The notes: generated by a model from the letters alone, not told the origin. Positions 43,569 to 52,999 are shown, numbered from the stretch's first letter. The stretch is 64,000 bases of DNA from Streptomyces galbus (GCF_005280195.1 NZ_SZPR01000014.1:62001-126000); one strand, 5' to 3'. Program-made: numbers and translations.

Positions 43569-43994
43569 TCAGTTGCTGATCTGCTTGCGGTCGCTCGTGC
43601 CGCCCGAGATCTGGATGCGGCGCGGCTTGGCCTGTTCGGCCACCGGGATGCGCAGGGTCAGCACGCCGGCTTCGTACGAGGCGTCGATGCGCTCCGTGTC
43701 GAGGGTGTCGCCGAGGAAGAGCTGGCGGGTGAAGGAGCCCGTCGGACGCTCGGCGACCAGCAGCTCCGCGCCCTCGGGGGCGGGGTTGCGGCGCTCGGCG
43801 CGGACGTTGAGGACGTTGCGCTCGACGTCCAGCTCGATCGTCTCGGGGTCGATGCCGGGGAGGTCGAAGTGGACGAGGAAGTCGTCCCCGGCGCGGTAGG
43901 CGTCCATCGCCATCGCGGCGGGACGGCCGGTGGAGCCGAAGACCTGCTGCGCGAGGCGGTCGAACTCGCGGAACGGGTCGGTGCGCATGAGCAT
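43569..43994 (-). CDS. Hsp20/alpha-crystallin small heat-shock protein
   Basis: A 141-residue holdase. The alpha-crystallin domain (about 40-130) shows DDFLVHFDLPGIDPETIELD and the closing ASYEAGVLTLRIPV (the A-x-x-x-n-GvL motif). It prevents aggregation of unfolded proteins. AAGGGAG lies 9 nt before ATG 43994; GTG 43997 is an alternative. A strong promoter precedes the gene. Confidence 0.95.
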   Translation of the reverse strand: MLMRTDPFREFDRLAQQVFGSTGRPAAMAMDAYRAGDDFLVHFDLPGIDPETIELDVERNVLNVRAERRNPAPEGAELLVAERPTGSFTRQLFLGDTLDTERIDASYEAGVLTLRIPVAEQAKPRRIQISGGTSDRKQISN

Positions 43995-44046
43995 CACGGT
44001 TCACTCCCTTCTTCAGGCGCTGCCTGTGCGATGCCCTACGCCTTCT

Positions 44047-44075
44047 TATATAGCTCCGGGGAAGAAAGTTGACAA
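44047..44075 (-). promoter_or_regulatory. Consensus-like promoter for the Hsp20 gene
   Basis: On the minus strand TTGTCA (complement of 44070-44075) and TATATA (44047-44052) are spaced 17 bp apart, far closer to consensus than most promoters here. A perfect inverted repeat CCCCGAC-TCAG-GTCGGGG (44077-44094) abuts the -35 and could be a repressor site or a terminator for upstream transcription. Confidence 0.75.
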
Positions 44076-44167
44076 CCCCCGACTCAGGTCGGGGTCCGGC
44101 GCGGGGGGCGGAGTTAGCCTCGGGAGAGCCGGAGATATGGAGACCGGCAGCACCAGGAGGGCATCAC

Positions 44168-44470
44168 ATGGCGAAGGTTCCCAGTTCCGTGATCGCGGCC
44201 GGCGGGCTCGTCGGCGGGTACGGCGTGGCCCGCTGGACGCGCAAGCGTCAGCTCGGCGGCGCCGTGCTGGCCGTGGCGGGCGCCGCGGCCGCCCAGCAGT
44301 GGCGCCGGCAGGCCGGCGGCGTGGCCGCGGGCGCCCTGACCGCCGCCTACGTGGCGGCCTTCGCCGGTTCCCACCCGCTGGCCAAGAAGGTCGGCGCCTG
44401 GCCGTCGGTGTTCGGCGTGGCGGGCGCGGTCGCGCTGGCGTCCTGGGCGGTCGCCGACCGACGGGCCTGA
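44168..44470 (+). CDS. Small hydrophobic Ala/Gly-rich membrane protein
   Basis: A 100-residue protein with three or four short hydrophobic segments (VIAAGGLVGGYGVA, AVLAVAGAAAA, GVAAGALTAAYVAAFAG, AVALASWAVA) separated by basic stretches. GGAGGG lies 7 nt before ATG 44168. No family was recognised; it is divergent from the Hsp20 gene. Confidence 0.68.
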   Translation: MAKVPSSVIAAGGLVGGYGVARWTRKRQLGGAVLAVAGAAAAQQWRRQAGGVAAGALTAAYVAAFAGSHPLAKKVGAWPSVFGVAGAVALASWAVADRRA

Positions 44471-44821
44471 AACCTGCCGGGTTCCAGCTCGGTGCCGCCT
44501 TGTCCCGCGCCGCCGCCGGCGGGACCATGAGGGGCGTGACCACGCCGGAAGTGCCGCCCCCGGGCCTCAGCTGGGTGACCGTTGTTCTCGATCCGTCCTG
44601 GCGGCGGACACCGAGGAGGGGGCCAGGGGCGCCCGGCGCGACGCGCTGACCACCTGCGGCTACGTGGTGCTGATGTTCGCGGTGGTCATCGCCATCGCCC
44701 TGCTGGCGGCCTGAGCCGCACGGCGACCGGCGACCGGTTCCCGAGGTCCGCGACCGGTGCCCGGGGCCCGGGGCCCATGACCGGTGCCCGGCACGACACC
44801 GGTCGACAACCAACCGCCCGC
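44471..44821. other. Intergenic region with hairpin and startless hydrophobic frame
   Basis: The 351-bp gap contains a hairpin GTCCCGC/GCGGGAC (44502-44525) that may end the upstream gene. A frame closing at TGA 44712-44714 encodes a single membrane helix (YVVLMFAVVIAIALLAA) but has no ATG, GTG or TTG start in frame, so I treat it as a remnant. The right third has repeated GACCGGTGCCCGG units. Confidence 0.5.
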
Positions 44822-45784
44822 TCACCTCCCCCGCCCCGACCTGAACGCCCTCCGGTACCCCTGCGGGCTCGTCCCCGCCACCCGGCGGAAGCGTTCGCGG
44901 AACGCCGTCGGCGAGCCGAAGCCCGCCTGGGACGCGATGCGTTCGACCGGGTACTCCGTCGTCTCCAGCAGGTACTGCGCCCGGCGCACCCGTGCCCGGT
45001 GCAGCCACTGCAGCGGCGTCGTCCCCGTCTGCTCGCGGAAACGGCGGTTCAGCGTGCGTGTGCTCATCCCCGCCCGCGACGCGATCTCGTCGAGGGTGAG
45101 GTCGCGTTCGCAGTGGCCCTCCAGCCAGTCGAGCAGCGGCTCCAGCGTCGCGCCCGCCGGGGCCGGCGGCAGGTCGTGCACGATGAACTGGGCCTGCCCG
45201 CCCTCCCGTTCGAGCGGCATGACCGACATCCGGGCCGTGTGCGCGGCGACCGCCGACCCGTGGTCCCTGCGGACCATGTGCAGGCACATGTCCAGGGCCG
45301 CGGCCGCGCCCGCCGAGGTGAGGAACTGGCCGTTGTCGACGTAGAGGACGTTGGGGTCGACCTCGACCTTCGGGTAGCGCGCCGCCAGGTCGGCCGCCGC
45401 GCGCCAGTGCGTCGTCGCGCGCAGCCCGTCCAGCAGGCCCGTGGCCGCGAGGAGGAAGGCGCCCACGCAGACCGACGCGATGCGCGTGCCCCGGTCGGCC
45501 GCCGCGCACAGCGCCTCGGTCACGCCCGGCGGCAGCGGGTCGGTCGGTACGGCGACGCCGGGCAGGACGATCGTGTCGGCCTCCGCGAGCAGCTCCAGGC
45601 CGTAGGGCGCCCGTACGGTGAACGGCCCGGAGCGCACCTCCCGGTCCGGCGGGCCCGCCGAGCAGACCTTCACCTGGTACGGCTCGCGGCCGTCCGGGAG
45701 CCGGGCCCAGCCGAAGGTGTCGATCGGTGCGGAGAGGTCGAACGGGATGACGCCGTCGAGGGCGAGTACGGCCACGGTGTGCAT
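44822..45784 (-). CDS. GlxA-type AraC regulator with DJ-1/PfpI domain
   Basis: A 320-residue regulator. The N-terminal amidotransferase-like domain (about 1-185) has the nucleophile elbow SVCVGAFLLAATGLLDG. The C-terminal AraC domain (about 215-315) holds two helix-turn-helix motifs (LDEIASRAGMSTRTLNRRF and VERIASQAGFGSPTAFRERF). Streptomyces codes many such cAMP-associated repressors. The adjacent divergent gene encodes a DUF2269-like membrane protein. Confidence 0.93.
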   Translation of the reverse strand: MHTVAVLALDGVIPFDLSAPIDTFGWARLPDGREPYQVKVCSAGPPDREVRSGPFTVRAPYGLELLAEADTIVLPGVAVPTDPLPPGVTEALCAAADRGTRIASVCVGAFLLAATGLLDGLRATTHWRAAADLAARYPKVEVDPNVLYVDNGQFLTSAGAAAALDMCLHMVRRDHGSAVAAHTARMSVMPLEREGGQAQFIVHDLPPAPAGATLEPLLDWLEGHCERDLTLDEIASRAGMSTRTLNRRFREQTGTTPLQWLHRARVRRAQYLLETTEYPVERIASQAGFGSPTAFRERFRRVAGTSPQGYRRAFRSGRGR

Positions 45785-45948
45785 GGCGGGATCGTAGGCG
45801 GTCGACGAGTTCCGGCCAACGGGCCCCTGGGCAGGGGAAGCAGCCCGAGCAACCCGGTCCGGCCTCGGGGGTCGCCCTGGCGGGAATCCGTCGCAACGTG
45901 GCAAGAGCGCCACTGCCACAAGATCCACGGCCCGCCTAGCCTCGGGCC

Positions 45949-46398
45949 GTGACCAAGTTCCTCCTCGCCGTGCACGTCCTCGCCGCGATCGTCGCGATCG
46001 GGCCCGTCACCGTCGCCGCCAGCATGTTCCCGCCGGCCGCCCGTCGCGCCCTGGCGGCGCCCGAGGACGCACGGGCCGCCGAGACCCTGCGGCTGCTGCA
46101 CCGGATCTGCCGGGTGTACGCGGTCGTCGGCGTCGTCGTGCCGCTGTTCGGGTTCGCCACGGCGGGGCAGATGGGGGTGCTCGGCGACACCTGGCTGATC
46201 GTGTCCATCGTGCTGACGGTGCTGGCCGCCCTCGTCCTCGGCGCGCTGGTGCTGCCCCGGCAGGAGGCGCTCGTGGAGAACGGCGGCACCCCGGCGGCCA
46301 CGGCCCGACTGGCCATGGTCACCGGGGTGTTCAACCTGCTCTGGGCCACCGTGACGGTGTTGATGATCGCGCGCCCGGGGTCGACGACCGGGGCGTAG
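45949..46398 (+). CDS. DUF2269-like integral membrane protein
   Basis: A 149-residue protein with four hydrophobic segments (about 5-25, 57-75, 82-104, 120-140) and the LLAVHVLAAIVAIGPV start common to DUF2269 proteins. GTG 45949 follows TAGCCTCGGGCC, so the message may be leaderless. Function unknown; a role related to the divergent GlxA regulator is possible. Confidence 0.8.
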   Translation: MTKFLLAVHVLAAIVAIGPVTVAASMFPPAARRALAAPEDARAAETLRLLHRICRVYAVVGVVVPLFGFATAGQMGVLGDTWLIVSIVLTVLAALVLGALVLPRQEALVENGGTPAATARLAMVTGVFNLLWATVTVLMIARPGSTTGA

Positions 46399-46483
46399 GC
46401 GCCCCCCACGAGGACCCTTCGCCCGGTCCTCGCGAGGACCACTCACCCGTCCCTCGCGAGGACCGCTCCCCGGCCCCGGCCCC

Positions 46484-48004
46484 CTACGCCGGCGCCGACC
46501 CCGTCCCCGACGCCGGACCGCTGCCCGCCACCTCGCGGGCCTTGGAGGCCGCCGCCGTCAGCGGGCGAGCGATGTCCTCCAGCGAACGGCGCTCCGCGTT
46601 GACGGCGAGGAACGCCGCCACCAGGCCCGCCGCGCACATCAGGCCCGCGCCGATCTGGAAGGCGAGCACCGTGTCGCCGACCTTGCCGCTGTCGGTGAGG
46701 TCGGCGAACAGCAGCGGTCCGCTGATGCCGCCGGCCGCGGTGCCGAGGGCGTAGAAGAAGGCGATCGACATCGCGCGGGTCTCCATCGGGAAGACCTCGG
46801 AGACGGTCAGGTAGGCGCTGGACGCGCCGGCCGACGCGAAGAACAGCACCACGCACCAGCAGGCGGTCATGGTCACGGCGTCCAGCGAGCCCCGGTCGAA
46901 CAGCCAGGCCGTGCCGAACAGCAGGATGCCGGACAGCAGGTAGGTCGAGGAGATCATCACGCGGCGGCCGACCGTGTCGAACAGCTTGCCGAGCAGCAGC
47001 GGGCCGAAGAAGTTGCCGACCGCGATGACGGCGAAGTAGTAGCCGGTGTGACCGCTCGGCACGTCGAAGAACTTCGTCAGGATCGCGCCGAAGCCGAAGG
47101 TGATCGCGTTGTAGAGGAACGCCTGCCCGATGAAGAGGGAGAAGCCGAGGATCGAGCGGCGGCGGTACTGGGCGAACACCGTGCGGGCGATCTCCTTGAA
47201 CGTCACGCTGCCGCGCTGGTGGATCGTCAGCTCGCCCTCCGGCCGGGCCAGCGGCCGGCCCTTTTCCGCCTCCACCTTCTGCTCGATGGAGGTGACGATC
47301 TCCTCGGCCTCCTCGTCCCTGCCGTGGATCAGCAGCCAGCGTGGGCTCTCCGGGACGTGCCGCCGTACGAGGAGGATGACCAGGGCGAGGACGGAGCCGA
47401 GGGCGAAGGTCAGGCGCCAGCCGACGTTCGCCGGGAAGATGTCCGTGTTCAGGGCCGGGATCGACAGCAGGGAACCGCCGACCGCGCCCAGCCAGAAGCT
47501 GCCGTTGATGATCAGGTCGACGCGCCCGCGGTACTCGGCAGGGATCAGCTCGTCGATCGCGGAGTTGATCGCCGCGTACTCACCGCCGATGCCGAAGCCG
47601 GTGAGGAAGCGGAAGAGGAGGAACCACCAGGTGTCGAAGGAGACGGCGGTCAGGGCCGTCGCCGCCAGGTACACCGCCAGGGTGATCATGAACAGGTTCT
47701 TGCGGCCGAAGCGGTCGGTCAGCCGGCCCCAGAACAGGGCGCCCACGCAGGCACCGGCGACGTAGAGCGCCGCCGCGATGCCGGTGACCTGGCCGGAGGA
47801 GATCGGCAGGCCGCTGCCGGGCTCGGAGAGCCGCCCGGCGATGTTGCCGACGACCGTGACCTCCAGACCGTCCAGGATCCACACGGTGCCGAGACCGATG
47901 ACGATCGTCCAGTGCCAGCGGGACCACGGGAGGCGGTCCAGACGGGCAGGTATGTTCGTGGTGATGGTGCGACCGGTCCCGGCCGGGGCTCCTGCAGTGG
48001 CCAT
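46484..48004 (-). CDS. MFS transporter, sugar/aromatic-acid porter type
   Basis: A 506-residue 12-helix transporter. WGRLTDRFGRKN and TVGRRVM are the repeated loop motifs; GFGIGGEYAAINSAIDELIPAEYRGRVD is the helix 4-5 signature of the sugar/metabolite porter branch; VPESPRWLL occurs before the central loop. The central cytoplasmic loop is about 60 residues. GGAGGG precedes ATG 48004. The substrate cannot be read from the sequence and no catabolic gene adjoins it. Confidence 0.92.
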   Translation of the reverse strand: MATAGAPAGTGRTITTNIPARLDRLPWSRWHWTIVIGLGTVWILDGLEVTVVGNIAGRLSEPGSGLPISSGQVTGIAAALYVAGACVGALFWGRLTDRFGRKNLFMITLAVYLAATALTAVSFDTWWFLLFRFLTGFGIGGEYAAINSAIDELIPAEYRGRVDLIINGSFWLGAVGGSLLSIPALNTDIFPANVGWRLTFALGSVLALVILLVRRHVPESPRWLLIHGRDEEAEEIVTSIEQKVEAEKGRPLARPEGELTIHQRGSVTFKEIARTVFAQYRRRSILGFSLFIGQAFLYNAITFGFGAILTKFFDVPSGHTGYYFAVIAVGNFFGPLLLGKLFDTVGRRVMISSTYLLSGILLFGTAWLFDRGSLDAVTMTACWCVVLFFASAGASSAYLTVSEVFPMETRAMSIAFFYALGTAAGGISGPLLFADLTDSGKVGDTVLAFQIGAGLMCAAGLVAAFLAVNAERRSLEDIARPLTAAASKAREVAGSGPASGTGSAPA

Positions 48005-48057
48005 GGGCTCCCTCCTCGTCGAGCGGAACGAGCATCGGGTGCCCCCGGCCGTTTCGT

Positions 48058-49470
48058 TTACGCGCCGAGCGCCTGCGACACGGTGTAGATCAGCAGACCG
48101 GCCAGCGAGCCCACCACCGTGCCGTTGATGCGGATGAACTGCAGGTCACGGCCGATGTGTGCCTCGATCTTGCGGGTGGTGTGCTCGGGGTCCCAGCTCG
48201 CCACGGTGTCGGTGATCAGCGAGGTGATCTCGCGCCGGTAGGTGGTCACCACGTGCACCGCGGCGCCCTCGACCCAGCTGTCGACCTTGTCCTGGACCTT
48301 GGGCTCGCGGGCCATCCGCGCGCCCAGCGACAGCAGCGCGGCCCGCACGCGCAGCCGCAGCTCGCTGCGCTCGTCCTCCGCGGCCGACACGATCATGGAA
48401 CGTACGGCGGTCCAGGTGGACGCGATCAGGTCCTGCACCTCGTCGCGGGCGAGGACCTCGCCCTTGAGCCGCTCGATCCGCGCCCGGGTCTCGGTGTCGG
48501 ACTGCAGGTCGGAGGCGAAGTCGGTGAGGAAGCGGTCGAGGGCGCCGCGGGCCGGGTGCGAGGGCATGTCGCGCATCTCGGTGATGAAGCGCAGCAGCTC
48601 CTTGTAGACGCGCTCGCCCACCTTGCGGTCCACGAAACGGGGCGTCCAGCCGGGCGCGCCGCCCTCCACGGCGCCCATCACCTCGCCGCGGTGCAGCTCC
48701 AGCCAGTCGTGCGCGCGGGACACCACCAGGTCCACGAACCGCCGGTGCCCGCCGTCGGCGACGACCTTCTCCAGCATCTTGCCCAGGCCGGGGGCGATCT
48801 CCCGGGCGTCGGCGCGCCGGGTGATGGCCTCGCCGACCACCGCCTGCACGTCGGAGTCGCGCAGCACGGTCAGCGCGCCGCGCAGCGCCGTGGCGAGCTC
48901 CGCCGTCACCCGGTCGGCGTGCTCGGGCTCGGCCAGCCACGCGCCGAGCCTGCTGCCGATGCCGACGGCACGCAGCCGCTGCCGAACGACGTCCTCGGAG
49001 AGGAAGTTCTCGCCGACGAACTCGCCGAGCGAGACGCCCAGGGCGTCCTTCTTGGTCGGGATGATCGCGGTGTGCGGGATGGGCAGGCCGAGCGGATGAC
49101 GGAACAGGGCGGTGACCGCGAACCAGTCGGCGAGCGCGCCGACCATGCCGGCCTCGGCGGCCGCCGACACGTAGCCTGCCCAGGCACCGGCGCCCGTGTG
49201 CTCCGCCACCTGCGCCAGGACGTACACCAGCGCTACGAACAGCAGCATCCCGGTCGCGGTGAGCTTCATCCGCCGCACACCGCGCTGCCGTTCCTCGTCG
49301 GCGGCGGTGAACGCGGTCATGGTGCGGTACGACGGCGCTCCGGCCCCGGCCGGTCCCGTCGCCGACCCTGCCGCCGCCCCGGCCGCCGTCCCGGTCTCGG
49401 GGCCGCTCGCCGGCCCCGGGCCCTGCGCCTCGCCGGTCCCCGCGCGGTCCGGTCGCTCCAGTCGCTTCAT
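48058..49470 (-). CDS. DUF445 family membrane protein
   Basis: A 470-residue protein with one membrane segment near residue 72-92, a long soluble domain and a hydrophobic C-terminal end (NGTVVGSLAGLLIYTVSQ). MVGALADWFAVTALFRHPLGLPIPHTAIIP is the diagnostic DUF445 block, given here in part only. The first 60 residues are low-complexity Gly/Ala/Thr. Function unknown; it is 53 bp from the MFS gene and may be co-transcribed. Confidence 0.88.
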   Translation of the reverse strand: MKRLERPDRAGTGEAQGPGPASGPETGTAAGAAAGSATGPAGAGAPSYRTMTAFTAADEERQRGVRRMKLTATGMLLFVALVYVLAQVAEHTGAGAWAGYVSAAAEAGMVGALADWFAVTALFRHPLGLPIPHTAIIPTKKDALGVSLGEFVGENFLSEDVVRQRLRAVGIGSRLGAWLAEPEHADRVTAELATALRGALTVLRDSDVQAVVGEAITRRADAREIAPGLGKMLEKVVADGGHRRFVDLVVSRAHDWLELHRGEVMGAVEGGAPGWTPRFVDRKVGERVYKELLRFITEMRDMPSHPARGALDRFLTDFASDLQSDTETRARIERLKGEVLARDEVQDLIASTWTAVRSMIVSAAEDERSELRLRVRAALLSLGARMAREPKVQDKVDSWVEGAAVHVVTTYRREITSLITDTVASWDPEHTTRKIEAHIGRDLQFIRINGTVVGSLAGLLIYTVSQALGA

Positions 49471-49666
49471 CGCTCCACCCGTTCGGTGATCCCGCACACA
49501 TTGTCCCCTCCTGTCCGACTCCCGGAACGGAACAGGAGTTCCCGTCGTCTGTCTGCCCGGGGGACCCCACCGTGTGTTCGTTCGGGGTTCCTCCCGGCTC
49601 GTGCCCGATCATGAGCTCACAGCACCACGGTCTTCGACCCCTTTCGCCCTAGGAGCACGCATCCGC

Positions 49667-51007
49667 ATGGCCAGACGTCGTGGTTATGCCCTTCTGTCCG
49701 CGATCGCCGCGCTGATCGTGGGTCTGTCCGCCGCCATATACGCCGGGGTGTCGGCCGGTGAGGGCGGCGCCGTCGCGTCCGCGAAGGACGGCGCCGCGGG
49801 CCCCGGCCGGGGCGACCGGGTCGCCCCCGCCTCGACCGGCGTCTGGACCGGCACCTGGGGTGCCTCCCCGGTGGCCGGGGAGCCCGGCACCGGGACCGAC
49901 GGGATGGCGGGACGCTCGGTGCGCAACGTCGTGCACACCAGCGTCGGCGGAACGAGTGCCCGCATCACGCTGTCCAACCTCTACGGGACCGGTCCGCTCA
50001 CCTTCACCCACGCCACCCTCGCCCTCGCCGGCGGGGACGGGGCGGGCGCGGCGGCCGGGACCATGCGGCGCGTCACCTTCGGCGGGCACACGACGGTGAC
50101 CCTCCCGGCCGGCGCCGAGGTGACCAGCGACCCGGTGCGGCTGCTCGTGCCGGCGGACTCCGACGTGCTGGTGACCACGTACTCCCCCACCGCGTCCGGG
50201 CCCGTCACCTCCCACCCGCACGCCCGGCAGACCAACTACCTCGCCGACGGCGAGCACACCGCCGACCTGTCCGGGACGGCGTACGTCGCCGACCGCGCCG
50301 ACCGCTGGCGCTACGTGACGGCGCTCGACGTGTCCGGCCTGGCCGCCGAGGGGACCGTCGTCGCGCTCGGCGACTCCCTCACCGACGGGGTGACGTCCAC
50401 GGCGGACGCCGACCGGCGCTGGCCCGACGTCCTCGCGGACCGGCTGCGCGAGGCGGCGGACGCCGGATCCGACGTGCCGCTGCACGGCGTCGTCAACGAG
50501 GGCATCAGCGGCAACCGCGTGCTCACCGACGGCACCGGCCGGCCGGCCGAGAACCAGAGCGGGCTGCACCGCTTCCAGCGGGACGTCCTCGGGCGGCCCG
50601 GGGTGCGGGTCGTGGTGGTCGACCTCGGCATCAACGACATCCTGCGCGACCCCGGGGTGGCCGACCCCGACCGCATCCTGGGCGGGCTGCGCACCCTCGT
50701 CCGGCGCGCCCACGCCCACGGCATCAAGGTCGTCGGGGCGACGCTGATGCCGTTCGAGGGGCACCGCGGCTACGACGACGCCCGCGAAGGCGTACGGCAG
50801 GAGGTGAACGCGGCGATCCGGCAGGGCCGGGTGTTCGACGCGGTCGCCGACTTCGACGCGGCGCTGCGGGACCCGTACGACCCGCGCCGCTTCCGGCCGG
50901 ACTACGACTCGGGGGACCACCTGCACCCGAGCGACAAGGGGTACCGGGTGATGGCCCGCACGGTACGCCTCGACGACCTGCGCACCGCACTGCCGGCCCG
51001 CTTGTAG
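49667..51007 (+). CDS. Secreted SGNH/GDSL hydrolase
   Basis: A 446-residue exported esterase. A signal segment (about 7-30) is followed by a beta-rich N-terminal domain and then the SGNH core: block I ALGDSLTDG, block II NEGISGNR, block III DLGINDI, block V DHLHPSDKGY. These give the catalytic Ser, oxyanion Gly and Asn, and Asp/His pair. The layout matches Streptomyces extracellular lipase/rhamnogalacturonan-esterase-like enzymes. ATG 49667 has AGGAG 11 nt upstream. Confidence 0.9.
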   Translation: MARRRGYALLSAIAALIVGLSAAIYAGVSAGEGGAVASAKDGAAGPGRGDRVAPASTGVWTGTWGASPVAGEPGTGTDGMAGRSVRNVVHTSVGGTSARITLSNLYGTGPLTFTHATLALAGGDGAGAAAGTMRRVTFGGHTTVTLPAGAEVTSDPVRLLVPADSDVLVTTYSPTASGPVTSHPHARQTNYLADGEHTADLSGTAYVADRADRWRYVTALDVSGLAAEGTVVALGDSLTDGVTSTADADRRWPDVLADRLREAADAGSDVPLHGVVNEGISGNRVLTDGTGRPAENQSGLHRFQRDVLGRPGVRVVVVDLGINDILRDPGVADPDRILGGLRTLVRRAHAHGIKVVGATLMPFEGHRGYDDAREGVRQEVNAAIRQGRVFDAVADFDAALRDPYDPRRFRPDYDSGDHLHPSDKGYRVMARTVRLDDLRTALPARL

Positions 51008-51027
51008 GCAGGGGGCGCCGGTCCCCA

Positions 51028-51060
51028 CCCCGGGGGCGCGGGGAGCTGCGCGACCAGCCC
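51028..51060 (-). repeat. Inverted copy of the GCGCAGTTCCCC intergenic repeat
   Basis: On the minus strand it reads TGGTCGCGCAGCTCCCC and continues with GCGCCCC, sharing the core of the elements at 29329 and 29418. It lies between the convergent SGNH hydrolase and DUF1707 genes and may double as a terminator. Confidence 0.65.
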
Positions 51061-51082
51061 CCGCGCACCCGCGGACGGACGA

Positions 51083-51928
51083 CTACTCGCCGTACCCCCG
51101 CCGGTCGCGACGGTCCCGCCGCTCCTCCCGGTATTCCTCACGAGCCTCCCGGCGCCCCTCCCCCAGCAGATCCCGGTGACCCTCCAGCATCCGCCGGTGG
51201 GCACCCTGGACGCCCCGGGCACCGCGCTCCGCACGCCGCAGCTCCCGGCGGGCCTCCCGCTCCCGCCGCCGCTGCGCCTTGGACGCGCGGACCTCCTTGC
51301 GCTCGATGCCGACCCCGCCCCAGAAGGCGACCCCCGTGACGATCACGCGGGGCGCCCCGGGGTCGCCCGGGACGCCGGCCTCGCGGTGGTCGAAGCCGCC
51401 CATGATCCCGATGCCGCGCACGACGACCTCGACGCCCGGCGGCACGGTGATCTGGATGCCGCCCATGACGGCCACGCAGTTGATCTCGACCTCGCCGGCC
51501 GAGAAGTCCGCCTGGCGCAGGTCGAGTTCGCCGCCGCCCCAGAACGCGACGCAGTTCATGCGGCGCGGCACGACCCAGCGCCCCTTGCGCTCGAAGCCGG
51601 ACATCACCGCGACCGCCCAGGGCGTCGCCCCCGGGTCGGCGCCGCCGACGATGCGGCCGGCCCAACCCCCCTGCGGAACGGGGTCCTTGTGCAGGTCCAC
51701 CACGGGCGGCGGGGTGACCCCGGCGACCGGCAGGTCACGGGTGATCGGCGCCAACTCCCCGTAGGTGCGCGCCTTGTACGTCGCGTCGAGCCGTTCCTCG
51801 AACTCGGTCATGTCCAGGCGGCCCTCGGCGACGGCGTCCCGCAGCACCTCGGCGACCCGTTCCCGGTCGGCGTCGGAGGCCCGTAGGTCGGGTGCCGTGC
51901 CGGCCGCGTCCGCTGCGTCGTCGGTCAT
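51083..51928 (-). CDS. DUF1707 and LiaF-like domain protein
   Basis: A 281-residue protein. DUF1707 (about 12-65, LRASDADRERVAEVLRDA and GRLDMTEFEERLDATYKA) is followed by a beta-helical LiaF/YvqF-like domain (MNCVAFWGGGELDLRQADF, INCVAVMGGIQITVP). The C-terminal 65 residues are a highly charged Arg/Glu helix. No membrane segment is visible. LiaF-like proteins respond to envelope stress in other bacteria; here the role is inferred only. Confidence 0.85.
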   Translation of the reverse strand: MTDDAADAAGTAPDLRASDADRERVAEVLRDAVAEGRLDMTEFEERLDATYKARTYGELAPITRDLPVAGVTPPPVVDLHKDPVPQGGWAGRIVGGADPGATPWAVAVMSGFERKGRWVVPRRMNCVAFWGGGELDLRQADFSAGEVEINCVAVMGGIQITVPPGVEVVVRGIGIMGGFDHREAGVPGDPGAPRVIVTGVAFWGGVGIERKEVRASKAQRRREREARRELRRAERGARGVQGAHRRMLEGHRDLLGEGRREAREEYREERRDRRDRRGYGE

Positions 51929-51979
51929 GGCAGCAGCCTACGAGGTCGCCGCGCCGGGGGCCATGGAGCGCGGGAACCG

Positions 51980-52999
51980 TCAGCGAACCGCTCCCGGGGT
52001 GTCCACGCCCGCGCCGTCCCCGCGCTCGTCGCTGCGCTCCGCGTACATCTTCGCGATCACCGTCTCGATGTCCGGCTCCCGCACCGACAGGTCCACCAGC
52101 GGGTACTCGGCCGCCACCCGCGCCACCAGCGGCGCCGCCGACTGCGAGGACGGGAAGGCCAGCCACTGGCGGGGCCCCTCCACCCGGACGACCCGCGTGC
52201 CCGGCACCCGCACCGGCGGCAGTTCGCGCTCCAGGTCGACCACCAGGGTCCGTTCGCTCTCCCCCGCCTCGTGCAGGCCGGCCAGCGCGCCGTCGTACAT
52301 CAGGCGCCCGTGGTCGATGACCATCACGCGGCGGCAGAGCTGCTCGATGTCCTGGAGGTCGTGCGTGGTCAGCAGGACCGTCGTGCCGCGCTCGGCGTTC
52401 ACCTCCCGCAGGAACTCCCTTACCCGGGCCTTGGAGACGACGTCCAGCCCGATCGTGGGCTCGTCCAGGTACAGCACCTCGGGGTCGTGCAGCAGGGCCG
52501 CCGCGATGTCGCCGCGCATGCGCTGGCCCAGCGAGAGCTGCCGCACGGGCACGTTCAGCAGGTCGGACAGGCCGAGGAGTTCGACGAGCCGGTCGAGGTT
52601 CTCGCGGTAACGGGCGTCGGGGATGCGGTACATGCGGTGCATCAGCCGGTAGGAGTCGATCAGCGGCAGGTCCCACCACAGCGTGGTGCGCTGCCCGAAC
52701 ACCACCCCGATCCGGCGCGCCAGCCGGGTGCGTTCGCGCGCGGGGTCGATGCCGGCCACCCGCAGCCGGCCCCCGCTCGGCACCAGGATGCCGGTGAGCA
52801 TCTTGATCGTGGTCGACTTGCCGGCGCCGTTCGGGCCGATGTAGCCGACCATCTCGCCGCGGCCCACGGTGAACGAGATGCCGTCCACCGCGCGCACCTC
52901 GCGCCGCTCCCGCTTCAGGAAACCGGTCCTGCGGCGCACCGGGAAGACCTTCTCCAGCCCGTCCACCTCGACGAACGCCCCACCGGCCGGCTCACCCAC
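51980..52999 (-). CDS. ABC transporter ATP-binding protein (ABC-2 exporter)
   Basis: A 339-residue ATPase. Walker A GPNGAGKST, signature LSLGQRMRGD, Walker B VLYLDEPTIGLD and the TTHD switch His are intact. The sequence IGVVFGQRTTLWWDLPLIDSY is typical of the viologen/daunorubicin-like branch that pairs with two ABC-2 permeases, as here. GTG 52999 is chosen because GGAGGG lies 7 nt upstream. The C-terminal 90 residues form a regulatory domain. The substrate is unknown. Confidence 0.92.
   Translation of the reverse strand: MGEPAGGAFVEVDGLEKVFPVRRRTGFLKRERREVRAVDGISFTVGRGEMVGYIGPNGAGKSTTIKMLTGILVPSGGRLRVAGIDPARERTRLARRIGVVFGQRTTLWWDLPLIDSYRLMHRMYRIPDARYRENLDRLVELLGLSDLLNVPVRQLSLGQRMRGDIAAALLHDPEVLYLDEPTIGLDVVSKARVREFLREVNAERGTTVLLTTHDLQDIEQLCRRVMVIDHGRLMYDGALAGLHEAGESERTLVVDLERELPPVRVPGTRVVRVEGPRQWLAFPSSQSAAPLVARVAAEYPLVDLSVREPDIETVIAKMYAERSDERGDGAGVDTPGAVR

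Noticed and set aside
44592-44714. Short frame encoding a single membrane helix
   Set aside because: No in-frame ATG, GTG or TTG precedes it before the reading frame is lost to unrelated sequence; probably a remnant or chance.
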